DNA of 64,000 bases from Thermoplasmata archaeon (GTDB taxonomy: Archaea > Thermoplasmatota > Thermoplasmata > Lutacidiplasmatales > UBA184), in the NCBI GenBank assembly GCA_021817245.1, contig JAKAVQ010000004.1, positions 1-64,000 of the forward strand, given 5' to 3'. The notes below the pieces were generated by a model, which made no database searches, was not told the DNA's origin, and saw nothing but the letters and a program-made list of their open reading frames with translations. The position numbers and the translations under genes are program-made. Every line of letters starts with the position of its first letter. Positions within the stretch are counted from its first letter, which is position 1. Of the stretch, positions 35,237-45,327 are shown piece by piece.

Positions 35237-36064
35237 CTACGAAACCGGCGGAAGGTCCACGGTCCCCGAGAGGCCCCGGGAGATCGGGCAGGCGGAGCTC
35301 GCGAGTCCGCGCAGGCGCGCCGGCGGGATCGGCTCCGCTCCATCGAGCCACCGACGGAACTGCTCGGTCACCGGCGCAAAGTCCTCGAACGGGAGGCAGG
35401 GGAGCGCGGCCGTGCGGCAGTACTGGAGGAGCCGGTGGCGCGCGAAGATGATGTCGGCGACCTCGGCGCCGTACCGGTCCGTGGAGCCATCGGCGATCAG
35501 CACCGTGCGCTGGGCGGACGCATGGTCGAGCACGAGGGCCGCCTTGCAGATCCCGCACTGACGGCACGTCGGGTGTCCGTACGGATAGGCGACCCGGGGC
35601 GCTCCCGAAGGGGGGACGACCAGCTGGTCGGAGTACACGGGGAGCGCGATCTGCTCGCGGTCGAGGACCTCCCGGATGAAGAAGTCGAGACCGCCCGAGA
35701 GGATCGCCACGTCGAGGCGACGATCGCGGGCGAATCGGAGGAAGTCGAGCGCCCCCGAACGGAGAGGGACCCGCTCCCGGACGAACCGCGCCATGTCGGA
35801 GAGGCGATCGACCGGTAGGAGGGCCACCTCCCGCTCCCAGGCCTCTCGGAGGCCGATGCGCCCGGTGTGCAACAATTGGTCGATCTCGTGCGCCACCGTC
35901 TTTCCGTCGAGGGCGAACTCCTCGACCAAGAGGATTGCCACGTTCGGCTGTACGAGGGTCCCATCAAAATCCAGCATCACGCGGAAGAGCGGCAGGGGGC
36001 CGACCGGCTCGGTCTTGCCATCGCGCGGCGCGCTCACCGCTGCGGGGACGCTGCCCTCGGACAT
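35237..36064 (-). CDS. HAD-superfamily phosphatase (PSP/MtnX-like)
   Basis: 275 aa from ATG 36064; a TTG at 36082 overlapping the upstream stop is an alternative. HAD motif I is DFDGTLV, motif II ILSGG, and motif III/IV lies in ADGSTDRYGAEVADIIFA. Together with CRQCGICKAALV before motif III this matches the phosphoserine phosphatase/MtnX branch, which dephosphorylates small metabolites. A CxxCGxC cluster precedes motif III and may bind metal. Follows the GT2 gene with almost no gap, so it may dephosphorylate a sugar or lipid intermediate; this is inference. Confidence 0.75.
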   Translation of the reverse strand: MSEGSVPAAVSAPRDGKTEPVGPLPLFRVMLDFDGTLVQPNVAILLVEEFALDGKTVAHEIDQLLHTGRIGLREAWEREVALLPVDRLSDMARFVRERVPLRSGALDFLRFARDRRLDVAILSGGLDFFIREVLDREQIALPVYSDQLVVPPSGAPRVAYPYGHPTCRQCGICKAALVLDHASAQRTVLIADGSTDRYGAEVADIIFARHRLLQYCRTAALPCLPFEDFAPVTEQFRRWLDGAEPIPPARLRGLASSACPISRGLSGTVDLPPVS

Positions 36065-36078
36065 CGGACCCCCCGGGC

Positions 36079-37500
36079 TCAACGGACGGTGGTTCCCAGG
36101 GACGGGGGCGGGTCGATCGGCTTACGGAGGAAGCGGTAGGGAACCGGCGGCGGGCTCACGACCGCCACGGTGGAGTCAAAGCCGTTCGCGACCAGGAGCT
36201 GCTGCTTGCGGTGCATCGGGTCGAGGTCCATCCGGGAACGCAGGACGGCCCGGCTGCCGGCGGTCGGCGTGGGGGGGGTCGGCAGCGCGTACGCTCCGGC
36301 ACGGGCAGTAGATAGCTCGGGAGCGGCCCCCGGACCCGGGGCGGCATCCACGGGAGACTCCGAGGTCAGCTCGATCGAGAGCTGGCGCCGCTGGGAGCGG
36401 AACGAGACCGTCATCGACCGCGCCGAGAGCCGCTCCGAGCCCCCCGAGGGGAGGGAGATCAGCAGGGGCGACGCGACCTGAGTGACCGGGCTCCAGGCGG
36501 GGACCGTGTCTCTCCCTTCGGAGAAGATCTCCCGGACGACGACCGAGGCGTCGATGTACTTGGCGCGGAGAGCCCCGGCGAGCGCCGTCGCCTCCCTCGA
36601 ACGCGAGGGATGTGATTCGACGATCGCGGTCGAGGCTCCAGAGATCGCCCCGATCGCGAGGAGCTGGGACACGGCCGGTACGACCGGCATGGAGGGACGG
36701 ACCACCACGGGAGGGGCCGGGCGGGCATGGGAAAGGATCGAAAGAAAGATCCGGGCCCCGTCGCGGACAGCCCGCAGCTTCGCCGTGCCGATCCGCTCTC
36801 GGAACTCGACCGGGATCTGGTAGACCGTGAACCCCGACCGGAGGGCCTTGAGAACGAGCTCCGCCTCGATCGCGAACGACTCGGCCGAGATCCCGAGGCC
36901 GAGGAACCGTTCGGTCGGCATCGCCCAGAAACCGCTGCAGAGGTCGAGGATCGCCCGGCGGGTGATCAGGCTCGCTGTGGCACTGAGGGCGACATTTCCG
37001 GCCCGGTGCACCAGATCCCGGAAGTCCCGGGGGGCTCCCCAGACGGGATTCCGGACGCCGATCACGAGGTCGGCCCCGGCTCTCATCAACGCGAGCGCCG
37101 AACCGGTCCGGTCGGGAGAATACGTCGCGTCGGCGTCGAGCACCACGCCGTAGCGCACCCCGACGTGGGAGAGCCACTCGAACGCCTCGATCACCGCCGC
37201 GCCCTTGCCAACGCTCCGCTGCCGTAGGACCGGCACGCCGGCGGCCTGCGCCTCGAGCACCGTCCGGTCGGTCGAGCCGCCGTCGATGACGACGACCTCC
37301 ACGCGGCCCCCCTGCGAAGTGGCGAGGATGCCCGCGAGCTCGTTGAGCGTGCTGCGCAGCCCCGCCTCCTCGTTCAGGGTCGGCAGGATGATCGCGGACT
37401 CTGCGCCGCGTATCCGGGCTTCGACCTCGGCACTGAGGCCCGGCGCCTCGGGCCGTGAGGGGGCGATATCGTTCAGTAGGGGTTTCCCGGCACCCTTCAT
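36079..37500 (-). CDS. Family 2 glycosyltransferase (dolichyl-phosphate sugar synthase-like)
   Basis: 473 aa. The GT-A domain spans about residues 30-260: AIILPTLNEEAGLRSTL, VEVVVIDGGSTDRT, SVGKGAAVIEAFEW and the DxD motif in GVVLDADATYSPD. Such enzymes transfer a sugar from a nucleotide donor to a polyprenyl/dolichyl phosphate on the cytoplasmic face. No C-terminal TM helices are evident. Instead there is an extra region of about 200 aa with two-strand patterns (RSMTVSFRSQRRQLSIEL) of unknown role. The stop overlaps a possible TTG of the HAD gene. A TATA-like AGTATAACC lies about 95 bp upstream. Confidence 0.8.
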   Translation of the reverse strand: MKGAGKPLLNDIAPSRPEAPGLSAEVEARIRGAESAIILPTLNEEAGLRSTLNELAGILATSQGGRVEVVVIDGGSTDRTVLEAQAAGVPVLRQRSVGKGAAVIEAFEWLSHVGVRYGVVLDADATYSPDRTGSALALMRAGADLVIGVRNPVWGAPRDFRDLVHRAGNVALSATASLITRRAILDLCSGFWAMPTERFLGLGISAESFAIEAELVLKALRSGFTVYQIPVEFRERIGTAKLRAVRDGARIFLSILSHARPAPPVVVRPSMPVVPAVSQLLAIGAISGASTAIVESHPSRSREATALAGALRAKYIDASVVVREIFSEGRDTVPAWSPVTQVASPLLISLPSGGSERLSARSMTVSFRSQRRQLSIELTSESPVDAAPGPGAAPELSTARAGAYALPTPPTPTAGSRAVLRSRMDLDPMHRKQQLLVANGFDSTVAVVSPPPVPYRFLRKPIDPPPSLGTTVR

Positions 37501-37591
37501 TGCTTGGATCGGTTTCAGACGGTCGGCTCCGTCAGTCGGCTTGACCTCCTCCCGAATGAGTGAAAGGTCCCATCGCGTGGTCCGTTAAGAA

Positions 37592-37600
37592 GGTTATACT
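37592..37600 (-). promoter_or_regulatory. TATA box of the GT2-HAD operon
   Basis: AGTATAACC on the minus strand, in an A/T-rich patch (37583-37615) about 95 bp before the GT2 start. Confidence 0.45.
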
Positions 37601-37620
37601 TCTCGCGTTTTGCCGCCGTG

Positions 37621-38179
37621 GATGATACAGCGACATACAGCGCAGTGCGCACGACATGCCTGCCCCGACCCGGGACGCGGGAAGCGGGCCGGGCGACTCG
37701 GGGAACCTAGAGGATCCCACAGCCCCTCACGCGACAGCTGTCCCCAGTGCCGCGGGCCTTCTTGAGGTTGCCCGGCCGGGCCGAGAAACGCTCGACGGGC
37801 GCCAAATCGGACTCTCCGAGGTCTCGCATCCCCGATCCCTACCCTGCTGCGGCACGCCCGGAGCCCCGTCCTGCCGGCCCGACTGTTTAGCCTTGTTGCT
37901 CGATTGGGGGCTCGCCCTCGCTCGCCGAACGAGAGGAGGGCGCGTTGCCGTGGCGAGAGGGGCCGTCGGGGGGACTCGGCCCGCGTCGCAACTCTTTAGA
38001 AGGGAATGGGACAGTCAATTCGCCATGCACTCGCGCACCCATCGCCTTCTGGGGTCCTCTCCGGCGCCCGATCGATCGCCCGCTGACCCGCTCGCTCGGG
38101 CGGTTCGGGGCGGTACGAGCGAGCCGGGAAGATTCCTAAAGCGGGCATGGGGTTGCCCGGCTCGCAGGGAGAGGCGGGC
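37621..38179. other. Intergenic region between divergent glycan genes
   Basis: No gene supported. A TATA-like ATTCCTAAAG at about 38132-38141 may serve the SDR gene that begins at 38180. A second A/T patch (CTCTTTAGAAGG, about 37990) has no obvious target. Confidence 0.4.
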
Positions 38180-39055
38180 ATGAAGATCCTCCTGACCGGC
38201 GCTTCGGGGTTCATCGGCACGCACTGTGCCACGTATCTCCGTAACCAGGGTCACCAGGTCACGGCAACGGATCTCCGACCGACCGGCAGCGCGCAGCCGC
38301 TCGACATCACCGATGCCGAGGCCGTCGCGACCCTCTTCCACCGGTCGCGGCCCGAAGTGGTCGTCCACCTGGCCGCGCTCGCCTCCGTGCCGGCGTGCGA
38401 ATCGAGCCCCGCGGAGTGCTGGAACATCAACATCCAGGGGACCGTCCATGTGGCGCGGGTCGCGAAGGAGGTCGGGGCTCGGGTGGTCTTCCTCTCCACG
38501 GCCGCGGTCTATGGGATCCCATCGCTCCTCCCGACGCCGATCTCGGCGGGGATCGCTCCCATCAACCTCTACGCGATATCGAAGGCGGCCGGGGAGGGGG
38601 CGTTGCGGGGGTACGCCCCCGACCACGTCACCCTGCGCCTCTTCAACATCTACGGCGAGGGGTGCAGCCGCTCCTACGTCATCCCCGACTTGATCCGCAA
38701 GCTGCGCGCGTCGCGCGGGGAAGTGCTCCTCCAGGGCACGGGGGATGAGTCCCGGGACTTCCTGTACATCTCCGACCTCCTCGATCTCCTCTCCCGGGCG
38801 ATCCGCGCCCCCGCGGGCTCGGTCTTCAACGCGGGTTCGGGCACCACGATCTCGGTCCGGGAGCTCGCGCACAAGGTCTCTGAACTCGCCGGCCTCGGGA
38901 ACACGGTCTTCCGCTTTTCCGGGCCGCGGGCCGGAGACTTCCCGATCAACTTTGCCAACATCTCCCCGGGGAACGTGCCGGCCGGATGGCGTCCGACGGT
39001 CCCGCTCGAGGAGGGCATCCGCCGGATGCTCCGCGAAGAGAACGGGGCGCCGTAA
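38180..39055 (+). CDS. NAD-dependent nucleotide-sugar epimerase/dehydratase (extended SDR)
   Basis: 291 aa from ATG 38180, which has GGGAGAGG 5-12 bp upstream; ATG 38147 is too close to the TATA element. The Rossmann motif GASGFIG, the D-rich switch VTATDLRP, the HLAA motif and catalytic YAISK (YxxxK) are all present. It probably epimerises, dehydrates or reduces a UDP/GDP-sugar. The GT4 gene follows on the same strand after about 120 bp. Confidence 0.85.
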   Translation: MKILLTGASGFIGTHCATYLRNQGHQVTATDLRPTGSAQPLDITDAEAVATLFHRSRPEVVVHLAALASVPACESSPAECWNINIQGTVHVARVAKEVGARVVFLSTAAVYGIPSLLPTPISAGIAPINLYAISKAAGEGALRGYAPDHVTLRLFNIYGEGCSRSYVIPDLIRKLRASRGEVLLQGTGDESRDFLYISDLLDLLSRAIRAPAGSVFNAGSGTTISVRELAHKVSELAGLGNTVFRFSGPRAGDFPINFANISPGNVPAGWRPTVPLEEGIRRMLREENGAP

Positions 39056-39178
39056 GGACCGCTCCCGCATGCCCGACCCTCCCCCGAACCTCTCCACCAT
39101 GGGCCGGGCGCCGCGCGACAGCGTCCGTGCAGAACGGATCGGGGCGTTCCGCGGGGAACGGTCGCGGAGGGCCCCCGC

Positions 39179-40390
39179 ATGAAGGTCTGCTTCCTCGCTC
39201 CCGAACTTCTCCCGAACCGAGGCGGGGTCGGGAGCTACTCAATCGGCATCCTGCGGGAACTCTCCCGCACGCTCGACATGTTCGTCGTCGCCCCCCGCCG
39301 CTGGGAGGGCGAGGAATCGTACGGGCCCCGGGAGATCGAGGCGTACTTCGACCATCGGATCCGAGCCGCCGTCATCTCCGAGGCGCGGGACTCCTTCGTC
39401 TACAACGCTCGGTTCCAGCTGGCGCTCCTCCGCCATTTCCCGGCGCTCGAACGCGCCGAACGCTTCGACCTCGTCCACGCCCAGCATGCGCACATGCCCG
39501 ATCTTCTCTCGGGCCCCCTCCACACGGGAGTGCCGACCGTGCGTACGGTCCACAGCACGATCGAGGGCCAGCGCGAAGGGATCCGGGAAGCCGACCGCCA
39601 GGGCGGCCTGAGGGACGTCGCCGACGAGTGGCAGATCGCGCTCGGGCCGTTCCTGGACGCCGCCGAGCGCTCCGTGCTCGGCCGCCGACGCGACCAGTAC
39701 CTTGCCGTCTCGGGCTGGACCCGGGAGGGGCTCATCGCGCGGGGGATCGCGCCGGGTCGCATTCGCGTCGCGCATTGCGGGGTCGACCCCGCGGTGTTCC
39801 GTCCGGACCTCCGGGCGCCCGAGCTCGTGCGCGCCTCCGCGGACGAGCGGGTCGTCCTCTTCCCCAGTCGCCTCACGCTCATCCGCGGCTCGTCGGTGCT
39901 CGCGAAGGCGATCCCCCGCATCCTAGCCGCGGTCCCGCAGGCCCGCTTCGTCATCACCGGCCGCAAGCAGGAGGACTCCGAAAAGGTACTTCCGCTGCCG
40001 CCGTCCGTCCAGCCGTACGTCCGGTTCCTCGGCCACCAACCGTACGACCGTCTACCGGCCATCTACGCCTCCTCGGACGTGGTGGTGGTGCCGACGTTCT
40101 ACGACAACTTCCCGATCCGGATCCTCGAGTCGCTCGCGAGCGCGGTGCCGGTCGTGGCAAGCCCGGTCGGGGGGATCCCCGAGGTCGTCCTTCCCGAGAC
40201 GACCGGTCTCCTCACCTCCGTCGGCTCGGCCGAGGAGCTCTCCGCGGCGGTCGTGCGCCTGCTCCGCGACGAGGAGCTTCGCGCCCGGCTCGGTCGACAG
40301 GGCCGTGCGCTGGTCGCCGAGCAGTTCACCTGGCAGCGCGCGGCCGAGCGCACCCTCGAGGCGTACCGCGCCGCGGTCGAGAATTTCTGA
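39179..40390 (+). CDS. Family 4 glycosyltransferase
   Basis: 403 aa with the GT-B fold. The N-terminal acceptor domain has the glycine loop PNRGGVGSYSIGILRELS; the donor domain has VLFPSRLTLIRGSSVLAKAIPRI and the E-x7-E-type region NFPIRILESLASAVPVVASPVGGIPEVV. Cytosolic or peripherally membrane-bound. Start ATG 39179 has GGAGGGC about 7 bp upstream. Likely extends a lipid-linked glycan together with the SDR upstream. Confidence 0.85.
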   Translation: MKVCFLAPELLPNRGGVGSYSIGILRELSRTLDMFVVAPRRWEGEESYGPREIEAYFDHRIRAAVISEARDSFVYNARFQLALLRHFPALERAERFDLVHAQHAHMPDLLSGPLHTGVPTVRTVHSTIEGQREGIREADRQGGLRDVADEWQIALGPFLDAAERSVLGRRRDQYLAVSGWTREGLIARGIAPGRIRVAHCGVDPAVFRPDLRAPELVRASADERVVLFPSRLTLIRGSSVLAKAIPRILAAVPQARFVITGRKQEDSEKVLPLPPSVQPYVRFLGHQPYDRLPAIYASSDVVVVPTFYDNFPIRILESLASAVPVVASPVGGIPEVVLPETTGLLTSVGSAEELSAAVVRLLRDEELRARLGRQGRALVAEQFTWQRAAERTLEAYRAAVENF

Positions 40391-40493
40391 CGAAGGAGGA
40401 CGGCGCACCGCGTCCGGGCGCGCTCCCCGAGACGCTCCGCCAGGGTCCCCCGGGGGACCACGGAGATTGGGATCATCGTCCCCGTGACCGGAT

Positions 40494-41762
40494 CTACCGC
40501 GGCCCTCGAGCGGCCGGCCCGGTCGTTGACCGGCGGCGGCGTCGCGAATAGCCGAGGAGCGTCGCGAGCCAGCCGGACGCGAGCCAGAACAGCGCACGGG
40601 ATCTGGCGGAGAGGCCCGTCTCCCAACCGAAGTCGGGCCGCAGCACGACCGACCCCTCGCCCCGGCGCCAGTTGCCGGCCGCAACGTGGCGGAGGGGGAT
40701 CGGCGCACGCTCCTCGACCTTGGCCGCCACCTGGGAGAGGTCGCGCCCGAGGAAGCGGCCGATCCGCTCGATCGTCGCGCGGGGACTCGTGACCAGCTCT
40801 TCGTAGCGGATCCGCAGGTACCGCTCCCGATCGAGCGAGCAAAGCGTGAGGGCGAGCAGGTTCATCGCCACCCAACGAGCGACGACGAACGGAGGAAGGC
40901 GGAGCCACCAGCTGCCGTCCTCGGGGGGTTCCTTCACGCGCATCTCCGACCAGAGAAACGCCCGGCCGTCGCGCACGAGATGGAGGTACTTCACCCGGAG
41001 CCGGGCCGGATCCGCGAGGTGGTAGACGCGGGCACGGGCCGCCGAGAAGCTCGCTTCCACGATCAGCCGACGCCCCGAGCGGCGGGCGAGGATCCCGGCC
41101 AGGTCCTCCATCGAACGCACGTACCGGGCGAGCGGCGCGGGGGGCGATCCCTCCTGGAGCAGGAGCCCCGGGAGCCCTCGGAGCCGGTCGAAGCGCCGCT
41201 GGCCGTCACGGAGCTCCTCGAGCCGGTGGTGCTGCTCGAAGTCGGACCGAACCCCGGACCAGAACGGGCAGGAGAGCACGCTCGCGCCGCAGGAACAGAG
41301 GCGGTGCGGATCGCCCGGGACCCAGATCGGGCGCGGAAAGCGGTACAGCTCGCCCGCAAAGTAGATCTCCGGGTCCTCGGCGAGCACGGCGCCGAGGAAC
41401 GTGGAGCCGGACTTGTGATGACCGACGATGTAGAGCAGGGTCGGCGGTCCATCTTCGGGGGTTCGCGCCCCGGCCAGCGTCGCCGTCGTCACGCCCGGGG
41501 CGGCGGCGAGCGGTCCGGCGAGAGGGCCTCCGGATTCTTCCGGGGACTCCCCCGCCCCAACCGGGCCGATCGGGCTCGGCAGCTCCTGGGTAACTCGCTC
41601 TACCTCGATCCGCCGTCCCCCGCGGAGATTCGAGGGGGCGGGAGAGACGGGCGGGGCCGGCGGGCCGCGCGGGTCGTCGACGGAGCGGTTCGAGAAGGGG
41701 GAGCTGGGGCGCCCGGGCCCGCCGGCGTCTCCCGAGTGGCTCGCATCGATCCTCGACTCCAT
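40494..41762 (-). CDS. Sulfotransferase (copy 1)
   Basis: 422 aa from ATG 41762, 24 bp after the kelch gene stop; the frame to 41939 is a shadow. PAPS-dependent sulfotransferase: the 5'-phosphosulfate loop is VGHHKSGSTFL near residue 115 and the 3'-phosphate motif is LHLVRDGRAFLWS. Between them is a cysteine cluster CSCGASVLSCPFW shared by all three sulfotransferases of the window, probably a structural metal site or disulfide. C-terminal GWETGLSARSRALFWLASGWLATLLGYSRR is typical of the family. The product likely sulfates a surface glycan or lipid. Confidence 0.85.
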   Translation of the reverse strand: MESRIDASHSGDAGGPGRPSSPFSNRSVDDPRGPPAPPVSPAPSNLRGGRRIEVERVTQELPSPIGPVGAGESPEESGGPLAGPLAAAPGVTTATLAGARTPEDGPPTLLYIVGHHKSGSTFLGAVLAEDPEIYFAGELYRFPRPIWVPGDPHRLCSCGASVLSCPFWSGVRSDFEQHHRLEELRDGQRRFDRLRGLPGLLLQEGSPPAPLARYVRSMEDLAGILARRSGRRLIVEASFSAARARVYHLADPARLRVKYLHLVRDGRAFLWSEMRVKEPPEDGSWWLRLPPFVVARWVAMNLLALTLCSLDRERYLRIRYEELVTSPRATIERIGRFLGRDLSQVAAKVEERAPIPLRHVAAGNWRRGEGSVVLRPDFGWETGLSARSRALFWLASGWLATLLGYSRRRRRSTTGPAARGPR

Positions 41763-41785
41763 TCCCTCGCGCCCACCATCGTGTG

Positions 41786-44700
41786 TTACGGTCCGAGCTT
41801 GAACTCCCAGAAGTCGCTCAGGATCCCGTAGGCCGTGATCCCTCCAAAGACCGACGGATGCCCGTCGTCGAGGTCGTTCGACATCGCGCCGAAGGCGAAC
41901 GGGGTCGTGTCCGGCTGGGTCGTGGGCAGAAGGGTCCACTGGCCACCGAGGTAGGCCCAGGTGTCACCGAAGTAGGCGGTCCCGTTCGTTCCGCCGACCA
42001 GCAGGACGACCTGGGGCTCGCCGGCACCGAGCGCGACGAGTGTCGGACAGTCGACGATCCCGGCTCCGTACCGGGGCCCGGGCGCGCTCGACGTGGAGAG
42101 CTCGGTCCAGACTCCGTGGAGGAACGTCCAGGTGTCGCCGAGCGGGCCCGAAGGACCCACGCCGCCGAAGAGGAGAACGTAGCCGTCCTCGTGATCGTAG
42201 GCCATCGCCGCGGCCGCTCGCGGCGACGGGGAGACCGACGGCGAGAGCTGGGTCCACTGCCCGTGCACGTTGAAGACCCAGGTGTCGCCGAGGTAGCCGC
42301 CCGCGTTCTGTCCGCCGAAGAGCACCACCTCGTTGTCCGCGGCATCGTACGCGATCGAGGCGTTCGCGCGCGGGGAGGGGGAGACCGACGAGGAGACCTG
42401 CGTCCAATGACCGCCGACCTCACTGCCGACCCAGTACCAGGTGTCTCCGAGATAGCCGTTCGGTCCGACACCGCCGAAAAGGACCGAGTTGTTGTACGAG
42501 GTAGGTCCCTTGAGCTCGATCATGTTCCCGAAGTAGACCATCGAGGCGAAGGCCCGGGCCGAGGGGGAGACGGGCGGGTGCGTCGCGCCCCAGGCCCCCG
42601 TGTCCCACTCCCAGGTATCGTTCAGGAAACCGATGTGGCCGTTCGACTTCGGTCCGATCCCACCGAACATCAACATGTTCTGACTGCGGTCGTCCCAGGT
42701 GCTGGCCGCACCGTACCGCGCGACCGGCAGCACTTGGGGAGCCCAGGGGTTCCAGATGTTCGACTGGAACACCCAGCGGTCGGAGATCCAAGCCCCGTTC
42801 GAGGAGATCCCATCGAACAGCAGCACGACGTTCGTCGGGGCGTGCAGGTCGTAAGCGCCGGCCGCGAGGAAACGCGCCTCGGGCGCCGCCGGGATCGCGG
42901 TGAGCCGCGGCACCGCCGGGATGATCGCCCAGCTCGCCCCGAACGCCCACGGCGTGCCAAGGGTGTCCGCGGCCGGGCAGGAGGGGTCGAGCGGGTCGAA
43001 CGAGGGCGCACTGCAGCCCCCGAACAGGAAGACGTTGTTCGACTTGCCGTTCGCGAGGAGCGTCATCCCCCAATCTGCGGGCGGGGACGCGGTCGTGAGC
43101 TTCAGCTGCGTCCACTGCCCGCTGACGAACTTCCAGGTGTCGCCGAGAGCGGCAGAGCCGGTGGTACCGCCGAAAAGCACCACGTACCCCGTCTTACTGT
43201 CCCAGGCGAGCCCCCCGAACGCACGCGCCGTCGGCGGATGGCGGACCGAGAGCTCGGTCCAGACCCCACCTTGGAAGGTCCAGGTATCGGAGAAGTGGGT
43301 CGTGCCGGCCGCGCCGCCGTACAGTACCACGAAGCCGGTCGCGTTGTCGTACGCCATCATCGCCCCGTAGCGGGGCGACGGGGCCGCCGACGTCGAGATC
43401 TGCGTCCAGTTCCCGTTCTGGAACTCCCACGTGTCGCCGAGCGCCGTGCCCGCGGGGCTCATTCCCCCGAACAGGAGCACGTAGCCGTCCCGGGCGTCGT
43501 ACGTCATCGCCGCGTACGATCGGGCCGAGGGCGACGTCACCGGAAACGTTTCGGACCAGACGGCCGTTGGGTAGGAGAGGAAGATCCAGGTCTCCGCGTT
43601 CGGACCGTAGGCCGTCGATCCGCCGAACTCGACCAAGTAGCCGGTCTCGGGGACCGTGCCCACGTTGTACTGCGCGGTCGGGTCGTACGCGACCGCTGCG
43701 CCCACGCGACCGGGAAGCTGGGCCCACGTGAACTCGCTCTGCTGGAGGGCTTGGGACCATCCCTCGGTCGTGTACGTCCAGGTGTCGGTCGGTCCGTAGA
43801 ACTGGGTGTTCGGCGGGAGCGACGGCGAGAAGGGGTCTCCATCGACGATCCCGCCAAAGACGACGATTTCGCCCGCTGCGATGCTGTAGGTCATCCCGAA
43901 CGCCTGCCGGGCGGCGGGCGAGCTGTAGGGAAGTCCCTTCTGCCCGGGGGGATGCACACCGGGACTCGGCACGATCGGCGACCAGTGGCCGTTCGAGAAC
44001 CTCCACGTGTCCCCGTCGGCGACCCACTGCGACCCCGACCGGCTCGCTCCACCGAAAAGGACGACGAACCCCGCGGAGGCGTTCGCGTCGTACGCCATCC
44101 CGGCCTCGAACCGGGGGCTGGGCGGCGAGGAAGGGGTGAGCTCGGTCCACGCACCGGCGGCGAACTCCCAGGTGTCCCCGAGGAGCCCGGACGAGGAGGC
44201 GCCTCCGAACAGGAGCACGTAGTTGTCGGCCGCGTCAAAGGTGGAGGCGCTGCCCCACCGGGGGCTGGGGGAGGAGAGGGGCGTAAGGGCGGTCCAAGTC
44301 CCCTTGACGAACGTCCACGTGTCACCGAGCGCGGTAGAGCCCGCACGGCCGCCGAAGAGCACGAGGTAGCCGTCGCGGGCATCGAAGGACATCGTCGCAT
44401 CCTCGCGAGCCGGCGGCGAGGTCGACGGCAAGAGCTGGGTCCAAGAGCCACCCACGAACTTCCAGGTGTCCCCCAGGACCACCCCGTCGTACCCGCCGAA
44501 GAGGACCACGTACTGGTCGGTGGCATCGTACGCGATCGTCGCGTTCGCCCGGGGGGAGGGGCTGTGCCCCGGCGCCAGTTGAACCCACATCCCGTGGGAG
44601 AACTCCCAGGTCTCGTTGAGATAGGCCGAGCCGTTGTACCCGCCGAACAGCACGACGTAGCGGTCCTTCGCGTCGTACGTCATCACGCTGCTGCTCCGGG

Positions 44701-45118
44701 GGGTCGGGGCGACCTCGGATTCCCACTTCTGACCCCCGATATTACCGGGGGATGTCGAGGTGGACGCGGTCAAGGTGGACGCGGTCGAGCCGACCGCGAC
44801 GGTGCAGGAACCCTGGAGCGCGCCCGCCGACACTCCACAAGCGGTCGGCTGGCCGGCCGCGGGTCCCTGCCCCGCTTCGAGCGACGCTGCGGCGGCGGCG
44901 AGCGCCTGTGCCCCCACCGCAGAGACCGCGGCGCTGGCCGAGACGACTGCCGCCCCCGCGCTGGCGATCGGCCCTGCGATCGGAAGGCCGGTCAGCCCTG
45001 AGAGGAGCATGATCGCGACACTCCCGAGGACGACCGGCATGGTCCAAGGCCGTCGCGGCCCGGAACCCCTTCGGCGCAAGAACCCCCCTGCCCAATCCCG
45101 CTCGTGCCCGGCGGCCAT
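41786..45118 (-). CDS. Giant kelch-repeat surface protein
   Basis: 1,110 aa. A TM/export segment lies at residues 27-60 (VVLGSVAIMLLSGLTGL). About 18 kelch repeats follow, each about 50 aa with YDAxDxYVVLFGGxxxxxxLGDTWxFxxGxWTQLxPxxSPSPR, enough for about three six-bladed propellers. There is no C-terminal anchor, so it is held by the N-terminal segment or released. The repeat carries double-glycine and W/Y positions intact throughout. TATA-like GATATACC (45153-45160) lies about 37 bp upstream. The sulfotransferase follows in the same direction, suggesting co-transcription. Confidence 0.8.
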   Translation of the reverse strand: MAAGHERDWAGGFLRRRGSGPRRPWTMPVVLGSVAIMLLSGLTGLPIAGPIASAGAAVVSASAAVSAVGAQALAAAAASLEAGQGPAAGQPTACGVSAGALQGSCTVAVGSTASTLTASTSTSPGNIGGQKWESEVAPTPRSSSVMTYDAKDRYVVLFGGYNGSAYLNETWEFSHGMWVQLAPGHSPSPRANATIAYDATDQYVVLFGGYDGVVLGDTWKFVGGSWTQLLPSTSPPAREDATMSFDARDGYLVLFGGRAGSTALGDTWTFVKGTWTALTPLSSPSPRWGSASTFDAADNYVLLFGGASSSGLLGDTWEFAAGAWTELTPSSPPSPRFEAGMAYDANASAGFVVLFGGASRSGSQWVADGDTWRFSNGHWSPIVPSPGVHPPGQKGLPYSSPAARQAFGMTYSIAAGEIVVFGGIVDGDPFSPSLPPNTQFYGPTDTWTYTTEGWSQALQQSEFTWAQLPGRVGAAVAYDPTAQYNVGTVPETGYLVEFGGSTAYGPNAETWIFLSYPTAVWSETFPVTSPSARSYAAMTYDARDGYVLLFGGMSPAGTALGDTWEFQNGNWTQISTSAAPSPRYGAMMAYDNATGFVVLYGGAAGTTHFSDTWTFQGGVWTELSVRHPPTARAFGGLAWDSKTGYVVLFGGTTGSAALGDTWKFVSGQWTQLKLTTASPPADWGMTLLANGKSNNVFLFGGCSAPSFDPLDPSCPAADTLGTPWAFGASWAIIPAVPRLTAIPAAPEARFLAAGAYDLHAPTNVVLLFDGISSNGAWISDRWVFQSNIWNPWAPQVLPVARYGAASTWDDRSQNMLMFGGIGPKSNGHIGFLNDTWEWDTGAWGATHPPVSPSARAFASMVYFGNMIELKGPTSYNNSVLFGGVGPNGYLGDTWYWVGSEVGGHWTQVSSSVSPSPRANASIAYDAADNEVVLFGGQNAGGYLGDTWVFNVHGQWTQLSPSVSPSPRAAAAMAYDHEDGYVLLFGGVGPSGPLGDTWTFLHGVWTELSTSSAPGPRYGAGIVDCPTLVALGAGEPQVVLLVGGTNGTAYFGDTWAYLGGQWTLLPTTQPDTTPFAFGAMSNDLDDGHPSVFGGITAYGILSDFWEFKLGP

Positions 45119-45152
45119 GAAGCTAAACCCGGCGAGCGCCCAATCGGGTTGC

Positions 45153-45160
45153 GGTATATC
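45153..45160 (-). promoter_or_regulatory. TATA box of the kelch gene
   Basis: GATATACC on the minus strand, centred about 38 bp before ATG 45118, giving a short leader. Confidence 0.5.
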
Positions 45161-45246
45161 TCCTTTCTACGAGTCGCATCTCCCTCCGTCAAGTGAGAGG
45201 GGGTGGGCGAAAGGGGTCCGTCCCGGTCCTGGCGCGAACAGAACCC

Positions 45247-45255
45247 TTTATAAAG
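45247..45255 (+). promoter_or_regulatory. TATA box of sulfotransferase copy 2
   Basis: TTTATAAAG, a near-consensus TATA box, 70-80 bp before GTG 45328. It is divergent to the kelch promoter about 90 bp away. Confidence 0.6.
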
Positions 45256-45327
45256 CGCTGCCGTGCTAATTCTTCCCCGGGCGGCACGGGACCCGCGGCG
45301 TCCCTGCCCCGGCAGGGAGGAGGTCCC

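Noticed and set aside
41783..45001. 1,072-codon plus-strand frame opposite the kelch gene
   Set aside because: Mirror of the kelch repeats with low-complexity Arg/Gly/Val composition and no motif; typical of high-GC antisense frames.
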